A stretch of 64,000 bases of DNA from an uncultured Pelagibacteraceae bacterium (GTDB lineage Bacteria; Pseudomonadota; Alphaproteobacteria; Pelagibacterales; Pelagibacteraceae): the NCBI GenBank assembly GCA_902574525.1, contig CACGNQ010000001.1, forward strand, positions 1 to 64,000, in the 5' to 3' direction. The notes beneath the pieces were generated by a model. That model was not told the DNA's origin, did not search any database, and saw only the letters and a program-made list of their open reading frames with translations. Position numbers and translations under genes: made by a program. Shown here in pieces: positions 38,902 to 49,626 of the stretch. Positions within the stretch are counted from its first letter, which is position 1. Every line of letters begins with the position of its first letter.

Positions 38902-41333
38902 TAAGCTCTTATTAAATTATTTTTTGAATCATATGGGCTATCTTCTAAAATAGTAGCCTCATACATTTTGCCTAGTATATCAATTTTAAGTTTTTGTCCA
39001 ACATTTGCTAAATTTGGTTTTACCATTCCTAGTGCTATCGATTTACCTAATCTAAATCCATAATCCCCTCCAGTAGCTCTTCCAACAACTGATCCATTCT
39101 CGTAAATAGGATTATTACCTAAAACATCTGCGTCGGTGACATTATGAACTTCCATAGTTACTAACTTGTTATTAAATCCTTTTTCTCTCCACTTATTTAG
39201 TGCATCTAAACCAATAAAATTACCTTTATTTGGATGAACGAACCTATCCAATCCGCTCTCGTAGGGTGCGTACTCAATTGACAGTTCAGTACCAACAAGT
39301 TTGTAAGATTTTTCAACTCTTAAACTATTCATTGCTCTAATACCAAAAGGCTTTAACCCTAAATCTTTTCCTGCTTCCATCAACTTATCAAATATATGAT
39401 TTTGGTATTCAATTGGATGATGCAGTTCCCATCCTAGTTCACCAACAAAATTTACTCTCATTGCATTTACTGGTGCATATCCCACATCTACATTTTTTGC
39501 ACTTAACCATTTGAAGTTTTCATTTGAAAAATCGTCCTTTGAAACTTTTTGCATGAGTTCTCTAGATTTTGGACCTGCTACAACTAATACCCCTGTGCTG
39601 CTAGTTAAATTTTCAAATATAACACTTCCATCTTTTGGCATCCATTTAAGTATCCAATCATGATCGAGTCTTTGGAAAGCTCCTGCTGAAACTAAATAAA
39701 AACTATTCTCAGACTCTTTTAAAATAGTAAATTCAGAATGAACACCGCCTTTTGTATTTAAGGCATGACACAAATTTACTCTGCCACTTTTTTTTGGAAG
39801 TTTATTTGCAACCAAATTATCTAAAAATTCTTCTGCTTTTGGTCCTTTTATTCTACATTTAGCAAATGCTGTCATATCTAAAAGGCCAACATTTTCTTTT
39901 ACATTTTTACATTCTTTTTTAACAGCCTCAAACCATTTTGATCTTCTAAATGACCAATCATCTTTTTGCTCCATGCCATCTGTTGCAAAAAAGTTTGGTC
40001 TTTCCCATCCAAATTTTTGACCGAATACAGCACCCAATTTTTTCATTCTATCGTAACACGGGGCTGTTCTTAATGGCCTCGCAGCTGGTCTTTCTTCATC
40101 AGGAAAATGAGTAATAAAAACATGACTGTAGGCTTCTTCATTTTTTTCTTTTAAATAAGATTTTGAACAATAGTCACCATATCTTCTAGGTTCAACGCCC
40201 AACATATCAATAGTTGGTTCTCCATCTACTATCCACTCTGCTAACTGCCAACCTGCACCTCCAGCAGCTGTGATACCAAAACTATGACCTTCATTTATCC
40301 AAAAATTTTTTAAACCCCATGCAGGACCAACGATTGGGTTTCCGTCTGGTGTATAACAGATTGCTCCATTATAAACTTTCTTAACACCTACTTCACCAAA
40401 AGCAGGAACTCTATGAATTGCTCCTTCTATGTGTGGAGCAAGTCTATCCAAGTCCTCTTGAAATAATTCATACTCCGATTCTTTAGATGGTCCATTAACA
40501 TAACACGCTGGAGCTCCATCTTCATACGGTCCTAATATAAGACCACCTGCTTCTTCTCGCATGTACCATCTGCTATCACTATCTCTAAGAACTCCCATTT
40601 CAGGAAGACCATCTTTTTTTCTTTTTTGAATTTCTGGATGAGGTTCTGTAACTATATATTGATGTTCAACTGGAATTACAGGTATATCCAAACCAACCAT
40701 TTTACCAGTTTGCCTAGCAAAATTTCCTGAGCATGAGATTACATGTTCGCATTCTATTGTTCCTTTATCTGTTTCGACTACCCATCCTTCTTTAGTTTGT
40801 TTAATTCCAATGACCGTTGTATTTCTATAAATTTCAGCACCTCTATTTCTTGCACCAGTCGCTAGTGCCTGAGTAAGATCTGCTGGCTGTATATATCCGT
40901 CTTCCGGGTGTTGTATTGCACCTATAAGATCCGATGTATTACATAAAGGCCAAATTTCTTTAACTTGATCAGGAGTTAAAAATTTTACATCTACGCCTAT
41001 TGTTTGAGCAACACCTGCGTATTGATGATACTCGTCCATTCTATCTTTATTATTTGCTAATCTTATATTTGAAACGACACTGAAGCCTACATTTTTACCA
41101 GTCTCCTCCTCTAATGACTTATAAAGATTTACAGCATATTTATGAAGTTGACCTACAGAGTAACTCATATTGAATAAAGGCAAAAGACCGGCTGCATGCC
41201 ATGTTGAACCAGAAGTTAGTTCTTTTCTTTCAACTAAAACTACATCTGACCAACCTTTTTTTGCTAGATGATATAAAGCACTAACACCTACAACTCCTCC
41301 ACCTACAACAACTACTTTAGCTTTTGATTTCAT
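38901..41333 (-). CDS. FAD-dependent DAO + GcvT-like protein, dimethylglycine dehydrogenase/sarcosine dehydrogenase family
   Basis: [44 protein letters not shown] plus C-terminal aminomethyltransferase domain ([10 protein letters not shown]). Confidence 0.9.
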   Translation of the reverse strand: MKSKAKVVVVGGGVVGVSALYHLAKKGWSDVVLVERKELTSGSTWHAAGLLPLFNMSYSVGQLHKYAVNLYKSLEEETGKNVGFSVVSNIRLANNKDRMDEYHQYAGVAQTIGVDVKFLTPDQVKEIWPLCNTSDLIGAIQHPEDGYIQPADLTQALATGARNRGAEIYRNTTVIGIKQTKEGWVVETDKGTIECEHVISCSGNFARQTGKMVGLDIPVIPVEHQYIVTEPHPEIQKRKKDGLPEMGVLRDSDSRWYMREEAGGLILGPYEDGAPACYVNGPSKESEYELFQEDLDRLAPHIEGAIHRVPAFGEVGVKKVYNGAICYTPDGNPIVGPAWGLKNFWINEGHSFGITAAGGAGWQLAEWIVDGEPTIDMLGVEPRRYGDYCSKSYLKEKNEEAYSHVFITHFPDEERPAARPLRTAPCYDRMKKLGAVFGQKFGWERPNFFATDGMEQKDDWSFRRSKWFEAVKKECKNVKENVGLLDMTAFAKCRIKGPKAEEFLDNLVANKLPKKSGRVNLCHALNTKGGVHSEFTILKESENSFYLVSAGAFQRLDHDWILKWMPKDGSVIFENLTSSTGVLVVAGPKSRELMQKVSKDDFSNENFKWLSAKNVDVGYAPVNAMRVNFVGELGWELHHPIEYQNHIFDKLMEAGKDLGLKPFGIRAMNSLRVEKSYKLVGTELSIEYAPYESGLDRFVHPNKGNFIGLDALNKWREKGFNNKLVTMEVHNVTDADVLGNNPIYENGSVVGRATGGDYGFRLGKSIALGMVKPNLANVGQKLKIDILGKMYEATILEDSPYDSKNNLIRA

Positions 41334-41377
41334 AAATCAGATTCCTACTAGATTTTCGATTTGAACGAAACAAAATT

Positions 41378-41584
41378 TTAATAATCGTCGTCTCCATCTC
41401 TCCAACCTTTAATATACATTAAATACGCAGCTACGGTTACACTTATTGCTCCCACAACCATACCCAAGTTTAAACCAAATTGTTTACCAAAGAAATACCA
41501 ACCCAACTGGGTAGATCCTATTGTTGGTACGCACAAAATAATCATTAATATTGGAATTCTTTCATAGAAAGGTTTTTTTCTCAT
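41378..41584 (-). CDS. Small two-TM hypothetical membrane protein
   Basis: 68 aa, hydrophobic segments, abuts the next gene by 1 nt. Confidence 0.65.
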   Translation of the reverse strand: MRKKPFYERIPILMIILCVPTIGSTQLGWYFFGKQFGLNLGMVVGAISVTVAAYLMYIKGWRDGDDDY

Positions 41585-42058
41585 TTAGATTGATGATCCT
41601 AATAATAAAGGTTGAGAAACACCAGTTGTCAACCAACAGTTTTCAAGTGGCCCAGACTTATCATATTTCTGCACTATCCAATCGAATTCGTAGTATTTTT
41701 TCTTATCATCTAAAACTGTAACTTTATAGGACATAGTTTTTTCAGACATAGATACTATATCTATTTTGTACTCTATGTGGTTAATTAACATCACATACAT
41801 TTCACTTTTAAGCATTGATTTAAACTTTTCTAATGGACCAGTATATTTCTTATTGTTTGGGTGGGCAAACTCCCAAGTCTGCTCAATCCCAAAATCTTCA
41901 TACGGTTTATTGTTATTTTTTAATCCATTCAATTGAATCTCTACAACTTCTAATGGCTTAATTGTATTTTTGGGTTTTATTATTTCCGCATTAGAGACAC
42001 TGTAAAATAATAAGCTCAAAAATAAATAAACTACAATTTTATTTTTTAATAAATACAT
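41585..42058 (-). CDS. DUF4864 exported protein
   Basis: KPLEVVEIQLNGLKNNNKPYEDFGIEQTWEFAHPNNKKYTGPLEKF. Confidence 0.8.
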   Translation of the reverse strand: MYLLKNKIVVYLFLSLLFYSVSNAEIIKPKNTIKPLEVVEIQLNGLKNNNKPYEDFGIEQTWEFAHPNNKKYTGPLEKFKSMLKSEMYVMLINHIEYKIDIVSMSEKTMSYKVTVLDDKKKYYEFDWIVQKYDKSGPLENCWLTTGVSQPLLLGSSI

Positions 42059-42116
42059 TTTTTAATAAACAATATATCATGAAGCTAACAAAATTAACTT
42101 TACAATAAGGACGCAA

Positions 42117-43058
42117 ATGAGAATAGGTTTTATAGGTTTAGGCAATGTGGGAGGTAAATTAGCTGGAAGTCTGATAAGAAATAATTTTAAACTTACTGTA
42201 TTTGATTTAGATAAAGAAATAATGAATAATTTTAAATCAAAAGGTGCAAATACTTCAAAAAATCCAAAAGAATTAGCTGAAGCAGTTGATGTTGTGATTA
42301 CGTGTCTACCATCGCCAGATGCATGTAAGCAAGTAATGGAGTCAGATGATGGTGTAATTGCAGGATTGTCAAAAGATAAGGTTTGGCTTGAAATGAGTAC
42401 TACAGATGAAAACGATGTAAAAAGAATGGGTAAACTAGTAAATGAAAAAAAAGCAATTGCATTAGATGGCCCTGTTAGCGGTGGGTGTCATAGAGCAGCT
42501 ACTGGAAATATTGCAATCTTTGTCGGTGGAGATAGGGTCGCGTTTGAAAAAATTTTACCAATACTTTCAGCTATGGGTGAAAAAATTCTTCATACAGGTG
42601 ATTTAGGTTCTGCAACTGTTTTGAAAGTTATAACAAATTATTTGGCTTCGGCTCATTTGGTTGCTTTAGGTGAAGCATGGACAGTTGCAAAAAAATCAAA
42701 TTTGGATCTAGAGAAAACTTTTAAAGGAATTATGGTTTCGTCTGGTAATTCATTTGTTCATGAAACTGAGAGTCAGGTTATACTTAATGGTTCTTATAAT
42801 ATTAATTTTACAATGGACTTGGTTTTAAAAGATACATCGTTATTTAACAATTTAGCAAAAAAACTAAATGCATCATTGGAATTATCTCCGTTGATTGTGA
42901 AAACGTTTAAAGACGGCCTAGAAAAATACGGGCCACGAGCTTGGTCGTCAATGATTGTTAAGCGAATGGAAGATTTAAATAGTATTAATTTTCGTGCAAA
43001 AGGATTTCCAAGTGAATTAAAAGATAATGAGCCTGAAAAGAAAGGTTATGAGATCTAA
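42117..43058 (+). CDS. Beta-hydroxyacid dehydrogenase (3-hydroxyisobutyrate dehydrogenase family)
   Basis: RIGFIGLGNVGGKLAGSLIRN, DGPVSGGCHRAATGNIAIFVGG. Confidence 0.93.
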   Translation: MRIGFIGLGNVGGKLAGSLIRNNFKLTVFDLDKEIMNNFKSKGANTSKNPKELAEAVDVVITCLPSPDACKQVMESDDGVIAGLSKDKVWLEMSTTDENDVKRMGKLVNEKKAIALDGPVSGGCHRAATGNIAIFVGGDRVAFEKILPILSAMGEKILHTGDLGSATVLKVITNYLASAHLVALGEAWTVAKKSNLDLEKTFKGIMVSSGNSFVHETESQVILNGSYNINFTMDLVLKDTSLFNNLAKKLNASLELSPLIVKTFKDGLEKYGPRAWSSMIVKRMEDLNSINFRAKGFPSELKDNEPEKKGYEI

Positions 43059-43701
43059 TTTTCAAAGTCTTAAATTAATTCATAGAGGTTTAGCAAAAAA
43101 AAACTTTAAAGAAAACACACTAAATGCATTTAGATATTGTTTTAAAAAAAAATATGGAATAGAGACAGATTTACATACAACACGTGATAATGAAATCATA
43201 TGTTTTCATGATTTTAGTCTAAAAAAATTTAAAAGCTCAAAACTTATTAAAAATACAAATTATAATGAAATAAAAGTAATTGCAGGCAAATTTAATGTAG
43301 ATATTCCTAAACTTGTTGACTTAATCAAAATATCTAAAAAAAAATTTTTAATGTTAGAAATAAAATCTAATTTTTCAAAAAAAAATCTAATTAATTTAGT
43401 AAAATTAACAAAAAAACTAAAAAAATTTTGTATAACTTCTTTTAATGAAAAAAATATTAAAAATATTTACAAAATAAATAGAAATTTAAACCTAGGAATT
43501 ATCTTTTCATCAAGTACCTCTATCAAAAAAATTATTAAAAAAAGCAAATTAAAATATTTAAAAATACTGGTTTTAGAGAAAAAATTTATTAACAATAAAA
43601 CAATTAACAAATTAAATAAGTCTTTATATTTTTATACTATCAAAGATAAGGAAGTAAGAGATAAACATTCAAATAAAAATCTCATTTTTGAAAATCTTTA
43701 A
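43048..43701 (+). CDS. Glycerophosphodiester phosphodiesterase
   Basis: LIHRGLAKKNFKENTLNAFRYCFKKKYGIETDLHTTRDNEIICFHDFSL; start at 43048 preferred over 43027. Confidence 0.88.
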   Translation: MRSNFQSLKLIHRGLAKKNFKENTLNAFRYCFKKKYGIETDLHTTRDNEIICFHDFSLKKFKSSKLIKNTNYNEIKVIAGKFNVDIPKLVDLIKISKKKFLMLEIKSNFSKKNLINLVKLTKKLKKFCITSFNEKNIKNIYKINRNLNLGIIFSSSTSIKKIIKKSKLKYLKILVLEKKFINNKTINKLNKSLYFYTIKDKEVRDKHSNKNLIFENL

Positions 43702-43702
43702 T

Positions 43703-44827
43703 TTATTTAATTAAGTAACTCAATCTCCCTATAATTTCATCTCGGTCAATATAGTATCCTTGTAGGTGTCTGTGGCCTGAATTTGGATCAAAAGCAGTTC
43801 TACCATGTAAAACTCTTCTATTATTAAATGAGTAAATATCGCCAGGGTTTAATCTAAATCTAATAACAAATTTATCATCATGTAATAGATTACCAAATCT
43901 GTGGTGAGCAGAATATACTTTGTCCATCACATCTGGATGACAATCAAGAGCATCCATAGTTGCCACACTGAACCTAATGTCATTAAAATCTCCATCTTTA
44001 GTAAGACTAACTGCTGGAGCATAAAAACTTCTATGAGATTGCTGGGTATAATCTTTATCTCTAAATTTAAGTGGCACACTTACCAATGTCTCAAAAATAT
44101 CTTTTTCATTCTTTCTCAAATATTCCGCCACAGCAAATCCATCTACAGCTGATGAGTCTCCTCCATTTGCTGAATTAATCAAACAATGCAGAAACTGATA
44201 ACCAGGAGGATTTTCGAACCATGGTAAATCCATATGATTTTTTAATGCATGAGCTGTGTATGCAGAATTATTAGGTTTTGGAACATTTATAACTTCAAAA
44301 GGTGTTTTAAAAAAAGTTTCTCTTGTATGACTAATTCTGTTTAACACTTCAAAAGCAGACTTTTCCTTGGTGGGTGCGTTATTTACTATTGCAATTCCTT
44401 TAAAATGTAAAAGTTTTAACCATTTTACAAGTCCTTCATTTGAAGACATGATTTCATCACAGTTAATACTGATTGATTTAATATCGTTCTGAAGAGAATT
44501 ATCCCAGAGTTTATAGGGAGAAATATATTTTTGTTTATTTTTGATAGTATAACAATTTTCTCTTAACCAATTAATATCGTAATGACTTGTATGTTCTCCT
44601 TCACTCCACTCTATTTCTAATTTGCCATTAGTATTTATTGTATATTTTTTAGGATTTATATCTTTCGATACTTTTAAAATATCAAACATCCTGTGTCTTG
44701 AATCTTTATCATGAGCGGTTGGGCAATTGTCTCTGAGCCACATATAATTAAATTTACTTTCCTCACCATCATCCCAAATTACTTTTAGATATGTTCCATT
44801 TTTTTCGAGTTTTGAAATACCTGCCAT
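43703..44827 (-). CDS. Gamma-butyrobetaine hydroxylase-like 2OG-Fe(II) dioxygenase (DUF971 N-term + TauD)
   Basis: WLRDNCPTAHDKDSRHRMFD N-domain; HMDLPWFENPPGYQFLHCL; NNRRVLHGRTAF. Confidence 0.87.
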   Translation of the reverse strand: MAGISKLEKNGTYLKVIWDDGEESKFNYMWLRDNCPTAHDKDSRHRMFDILKVSKDINPKKYTINTNGKLEIEWSEGEHTSHYDINWLRENCYTIKNKQKYISPYKLWDNSLQNDIKSISINCDEIMSSNEGLVKWLKLLHFKGIAIVNNAPTKEKSAFEVLNRISHTRETFFKTPFEVINVPKPNNSAYTAHALKNHMDLPWFENPPGYQFLHCLINSANGGDSSAVDGFAVAEYLRKNEKDIFETLVSVPLKFRDKDYTQQSHRSFYAPAVSLTKDGDFNDIRFSVATMDALDCHPDVMDKVYSAHHRFGNLLHDDKFVIRFRLNPGDIYSFNNRRVLHGRTAFDPNSGHRHLQGYYIDRDEIIGRLSYLIK

Positions 44828-44964
44828 GATTAAAACTTATTATACTTATTTACATTTTCAATGCAATTTATAGTTGATAATGCATTTATTATTTTAGTAA
44901 TGCTTAAAATTTAAATTAGATACTTTGCAAGAAATAAACACAGCTGTTAAAACATTGTAAAAAA

Positions 44965-46011
44965 ATGAATAAAATTGAAATAAATAACGTTTATAAAATT
45001 TTTGGCCCTAATCCAAAAAGGATATTGCCAATGGTTCAAGATGGGGCAACTAAAGAAGAAGTTTTAGAAAAAACAGGACATACTGTTGGTCTGGATAATG
45101 TTTCTCTTAAAATTGATGAGGGCGAAACCTTCGTGTGCATGGGTCTATCTGGTTCTGGAAAATCTACTTTAATAAGGCATATCAATAGATTAATTGATCC
45201 AACATCAGGAGTGGTATCCGTAGAAGGTACTGATGTAATGAGTTTAGATAAAAAAAAACTAATAGATTTTAGAAGACATAAAATGAGTATGGTCTTTCAA
45301 AGATTTGGTTTATTTCCACATAAAACAGTTTTGGAAAATGTTGGATACGGACTTGAGGTTCAGGGGAAAAAACTTGAGGATAAAAACAAAGTTGCAATGG
45401 AAAAAATAGAAGCTGTAGGCTTAAGCGGATTTGAAAATCAATATCCAAATCAACTATCAGGGGGTATGCAGCAAAGAGTGGGACTAGCAAGAGCACTCGC
45501 GACTGATACCGATATTTTGTTAATGGATGAAGCATTTTCAGCTCTAGATCCTTTAATTAGAAGTGATATGCAAAAACAGTTACTAGACTTGCAAGGAGAA
45601 TTAAAAAAAACAATAGTTTTCATTACACACGATTTAGATGAATCTTTAAAACTGGGAGATCACATAGGTATTTTAAATGGTGGAAGATTGGTTCAAGTAG
45701 GAACACCGATTGAGATAATAATGAAACCTGCTGATGATTATGTTGCAGCCTTTGTAAAAGATGTTAATCGGGCAAAAGTAATTAAAGCAAAGATTATAAT
45801 GAAATCAGTAAGTGAATCTGATGGAATAGATAAAAACAATACAGTAAAAGTAAATGAGGACCAATTTTTAGAAGAATTCTTGCCTCAGGTTGTTTGCTCT
45901 AACGCAAATTGTGAAGTTGTTGACAAAAGTGGAAATATTAAAGGGTATTTAACCCAAAATGAATTATCTAAAGCTTTAGCCAAAGAAAACTTAAAAGAAG
46001 CAGTTAAATAA
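44965..46011 (+). CDS. proV: Glycine betaine/proline-type ABC ATPase (ProV-like), without adjacent permease
   Basis: MGLSGSGKSTLIRHINRLIDPTSG, LSGGMQQRVGLARALATDTDILLMDEAFSALDPLIR. Confidence 0.93.
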   Translation: MNKIEINNVYKIFGPNPKRILPMVQDGATKEEVLEKTGHTVGLDNVSLKIDEGETFVCMGLSGSGKSTLIRHINRLIDPTSGVVSVEGTDVMSLDKKKLIDFRRHKMSMVFQRFGLFPHKTVLENVGYGLEVQGKKLEDKNKVAMEKIEAVGLSGFENQYPNQLSGGMQQRVGLARALATDTDILLMDEAFSALDPLIRSDMQKQLLDLQGELKKTIVFITHDLDESLKLGDHIGILNGGRLVQVGTPIEIIMKPADDYVAAFVKDVNRAKVIKAKIIMKSVSESDGIDKNNTVKVNEDQFLEEFLPQVVCSNANCEVVDKSGNIKGYLTQNELSKALAKENLKEAVK

Positions 46012-46020
46012 AATATTAAA

Positions 46021-46452
46021 TTAAAGTTTGCTTATAAGATCTGGTGCAATTTTTTTTGATTTACCAAAGAATTTAAGAGATTTAATAGCCTCTAAATTAG
46101 ATTTATCTCCACCAACTACTACAAAACCAATCATTCCCATGCTTTTATGTGGTGTGCACCAATAAGCGTAAATACCAGGTACTGTAAATGTATACTCTGT
46201 ATCTTTGTTCATTTTCGATTTAAATTTTTCTACACCATCTGGAACCCCGCCCTTCATAAACTGAACATTGTGGCCTTTGGTTGTAGCTTTCCAAAAAACA
46301 GTGTCGCCAACGTTAACATTTACAATTTTTTGTGAATAGACCATGCTTTCTTTACCTTGTTTATTAAGCATTTCTATAGTGACGTCAGCTGCCATAGCCA
46401 AGTTTGGAAAAAATAGTGTTGCTAGAACTAATGTTTTTAATAATGATTGCAT
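46021..46452 (-). CDS. Pseudoazurin-like cupredoxin
   Basis: GHNVQFMKGGVPDG...YAYWCTPHKSMGMIGFVVVG copper ligands. Confidence 0.93.
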   Translation of the reverse strand: MQSLLKTLVLATLFFPNLAMAADVTIEMLNKQGKESMVYSQKIVNVNVGDTVFWKATTKGHNVQFMKGGVPDGVEKFKSKMNKDTEYTFTVPGIYAYWCTPHKSMGMIGFVVVGGDKSNLEAIKSLKFFGKSKKIAPDLISKL

Positions 46453-46535
46453 AAAATGTATGTAATATTAAAACTTAGGATATCAATTTAATTATTAGTG
46501 CAAGTTGCCACAGTTAATATTTTAAAATTTACTAT

Positions 46536-47420
46536 TTAATTGTGTTTAACCAATTTTAATTTTTCTCTTGTTTCTTTAGGTGTCATTATAGATGCACCTA
46601 GGTCTTCAACAATCCTTCTGGCTTTCTCAACTAATTGAGCATTTGTTGCAAGCTTTCCTTTTGAAATATAAAGATTATCTTCAAGTCCTACTCTAGGATT
46701 TCCTCCCATTACCACAGTTTGTGCTACATAAGGCATCTCGTTTTTTGAAATTGCAAAACCTGACCATACCGCTTCTTTAGGCATTATATCTTTCATGGCC
46801 TGCATAGCTGATGTAGTAGCTGGAGCACCCCATGGAATACCTAGACACATTTGAAACATTGGAGGATCGCTTAACAATCCCTCTTCATAAAGTTGTGCTC
46901 CGAACCACATATTTCCAAGATCAAACGCCTCAATCTCGGGCTTTACTTTTATTTCTTGTAATCTCTTAGCAGCTTTCCTTAAATCTCTCGGTGTATTAAC
47001 TGTGATCACAGATCCATCTCCAAAATTTAAAGTCCCACAATCTAATGTACATATTTCTGGCAGAAATTGTTCTGCATTTGCTATTCTCTCCATTACGTTT
47101 ACCATGTCTGTTAACGGACCAAACTGAAGCGGACTATTCTCGCCAATATCTAAATCCCCACCCATTCCTGTAGTCAAATTTAAAACTACATCAGTGTCTG
47201 ATGACCTAATTCTATCGACTACCTCTTTATATAATTCTAGTCTTCTACTAGGTGTTCCATCTTCTTCTCTAACATGCACATGAGCTATTGCGGCTCCTGC
47301 TTTTGCCGCTTCGATCGCAGATTTAGCAATTTGTTCTGGTGTCTTAGGTAAATCTGGATGCTTTTTAGCTGTATCTCCTGATCCTGTAACTGCGCATGAA
47401 ATAAATACTTTATTGTTCAT
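46536..47420 (-). CDS. BKACE family beta-keto acid cleavage enzyme
   Basis: FISCAVTGSGDTAKKHPDLPKTPEQIAKSAIEAAKAGAAIAHVHVREEDGTPSR, MGGNPRVGLEDNLYISKG. Confidence 0.93.
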   Translation of the reverse strand: MNNKVFISCAVTGSGDTAKKHPDLPKTPEQIAKSAIEAAKAGAAIAHVHVREEDGTPSRRLELYKEVVDRIRSSDTDVVLNLTTGMGGDLDIGENSPLQFGPLTDMVNVMERIANAEQFLPEICTLDCGTLNFGDGSVITVNTPRDLRKAAKRLQEIKVKPEIEAFDLGNMWFGAQLYEEGLLSDPPMFQMCLGIPWGAPATTSAMQAMKDIMPKEAVWSGFAISKNEMPYVAQTVVMGGNPRVGLEDNLYISKGKLATNAQLVEKARRIVEDLGASIMTPKETREKLKLVKHN

Positions 47421-47453
47421 ATTTTATTAATGATATAGTTTAATATAATTAAA

Positions 47454-48182
47454 ATGGAAATAATAGAGTTAAAAAAGGACTTAGCAGCAACATTTAGATG
47501 GGCAGCTAGATTAAATATGAATGAAGGAGTTGCAAATCACTTTAGTGCTTGCATTCCTGGATCAACTGATGAATTTTTAGTTAATAAATCAGGTATTCAT
47601 TTTAGCCAAATGAAAGTAAGCGATTTAATTTTGGTTAACAAAGAAAATATTGAGGAACTAAAAAAAAAACCCGATCTAGTAGATGCTACAGCAATAAATA
47701 TTCATGGGACTATTCATCAAAAAGTACCTCATGCAAAGTGTATATTTCATGTCCACTCAAAGTATGCGACTGCACTTTCTGCTCTAAAAGACCCTGTTCT
47801 TCCCCCAATAGATCAAAATACCATGAGGTTTTATAATAGAGTCTCTATATATAATGAATATGGTGGCATGGGTTTCGAGGAAGAATCACTAAAAATGGCA
47901 GCATCTTTAGGAAATAAACAAAATTTGTTAATGGCTAATCATGGAATATTAACTACTGGTGAAACCGTTTCAGATGGGTTTGATGCTTTATATTATTTTG
48001 AAAAATCCGCTGAAACTTATTTAACAGCTTTGGCTACTGGCAAAGAATTAAATATTGCTTCGCACGAGGTAGCAGAAAAAACAGCACAAGAATGGTCAAA
48101 CTATCCTTCTGATCTTGGAAGAGCACATTTAGATCAAATAAGGTTAATTTTAGATAAAGAAGAACCTGATTACCAAAATTAA
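47454..48182 (+). CDS. Class II aldolase/adducin domain protein
   Basis: NHFSACIPG, HGTIHQKVPHAKCIFHVHSKYATALSAL, NHGILTTGETV. Confidence 0.9.
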   Translation: MEIIELKKDLAATFRWAARLNMNEGVANHFSACIPGSTDEFLVNKSGIHFSQMKVSDLILVNKENIEELKKKPDLVDATAINIHGTIHQKVPHAKCIFHVHSKYATALSALKDPVLPPIDQNTMRFYNRVSIYNEYGGMGFEEESLKMAASLGNKQNLLMANHGILTTGETVSDGFDALYYFEKSAETYLTALATGKELNIASHEVAEKTAQEWSNYPSDLGRAHLDQIRLILDKEEPDYQN

Positions 48183-48191
48183 ATATAAATT

Positions 48192-49625
48192 ATGAAAGAT
48201 AAGAAAAAATTTTATATAAATGGAAAATGGGTTAATCCAATTAAACCAAAAGACTTTAATGTAATTAATCCATCTACTGAAGAAGTTTGTGCAATAATTT
48301 CTCTTGGCAGTCCAGAAGATACTGATCTTGCTGTAAAATCTGCAAAATCATCTTTTGAAACTTGGAAAGAAACCTCAAAACAAGAAAGAATTAAACTTTT
48401 AGAAAAATTATTAGAAATCTATAAATCTAAATGGGATGAAATGACTGATGCTATATCTACAGAGCTTGGTTGTCCAAAAGACTGGTGTTCAGCCAATCAA
48501 ACTGCATCAGGTGCAGGTCATATTGAGGATTTTATAAAAAGATTAAAAGAGTTCAATTTTGAACCTGGTTTTGACAAAGGTTCTGTTAATCATATAGTCT
48601 ATGAACCTATTGGAGTGTGTGGTTTGATAACTCCATGGAATTGGCCAATAAATCAAATAGCACTAAAAGTTATACCGGCATTAGCAACTGGATGCACTAT
48701 GGTTTTGAAACCTTCTGAGATTGCACCTTTATCTGGAATGCTATTTGCTGAAATGATTCATGAGGCTGGATTTCCTGCTGGTGTTTTTAATTTAGTAAAT
48801 GGTGATGGCCCAGGTGTTGGTACAGATTTATCAGGCCATCCTGATGTTGATATGGTCTCATTTACTGGATCAACAAGAGCTGGGAAATTAATAACAAAAA
48901 ATGCTGCTGATACAATCAAACGAGTATGTTTAGAACTTGGAGGGAAAGGTGGAAATATTGTATTTGCGGATGCTTATCCTGATGCAGTTAGAGATGGGAT
49001 AAGAAATATTATGAGTAACTCTGGACAATCATGCGATGCACCAACAAGAATGTTGGTAGAAAAATCCATCTACAAAAGAGCAGTAGAAGAAGCTGCTGAT
49101 GAAGCAAATAAAATTAAAGTAGACCTAGCCTCAAAAGCTGGTGAACATATAGGTCCTGTTATATCTAAAACTCAATACGATAAAATTCAAAGTTTAATCA
49201 AAAGTGGAATTGAAGAAGGCGCAACATTGGTAGCAGGTGGACCTGAAAAACCTCAAGATTTAAAAAACGGGTATTTTATTAAACCTACTGTGTTTACAGA
49301 TGTAAATAATGATATGAGGATTGCTAAAGAAGAAATTTTTGGGCCAGTTTTATCCATAATTCCGTTTGAGAATGAAGAAGATGCAATAAAAATTACAAAT
49401 GATACTGAATATGGCCTCGGGAATTATTTACAAACTGAAGATAAAGAAAAAGCAAAAAGGGTTTCAAAGAAATTAAGATCTGGAATTGTATACGTAAATC
49501 ATAAACCAGCAGACTCTGGCACGCCATTTGGTGGTTATAGACAGTCTGGAAATGGACGTGAGGGTGGCACGTGGGGTTTGCATGAATATTTGGAGGTTAA
49601 AACCATTACTGAATGGAAAAACTAA
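48192..49625 (+). CDS. NAD(P)-dependent aldehyde dehydrogenase
   Basis: GLITPWNWPINQIALKVIPALATGCTMVLKPSE, ELGGKGGNIVFADA, NSGQSCDAPTRM. Confidence 0.95.
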   Translation: MKDKKKFYINGKWVNPIKPKDFNVINPSTEEVCAIISLGSPEDTDLAVKSAKSSFETWKETSKQERIKLLEKLLEIYKSKWDEMTDAISTELGCPKDWCSANQTASGAGHIEDFIKRLKEFNFEPGFDKGSVNHIVYEPIGVCGLITPWNWPINQIALKVIPALATGCTMVLKPSEIAPLSGMLFAEMIHEAGFPAGVFNLVNGDGPGVGTDLSGHPDVDMVSFTGSTRAGKLITKNAADTIKRVCLELGGKGGNIVFADAYPDAVRDGIRNIMSNSGQSCDAPTRMLVEKSIYKRAVEEAADEANKIKVDLASKAGEHIGPVISKTQYDKIQSLIKSGIEEGATLVAGGPEKPQDLKNGYFIKPTVFTDVNNDMRIAKEEIFGPVLSIIPFENEEDAIKITNDTEYGLGNYLQTEDKEKAKRVSKKLRSGIVYVNHKPADSGTPFGGYRQSGNGREGGTWGLHEYLEVKTITEWKN

Positions 49626-49626
49626 A

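Noticed and set aside
41334-41377. Glycine riboswitch before the DMGDH-like gene
   Set aside because: Spacer is too short and lacks aptamer-like sequence
49528-49626. Upstream extension of the VOC protein
   Set aside because: Out-of-frame overlap with the conserved ALDH C-terminus; VOC domain begins at MIGYVMVGTNN (49627)
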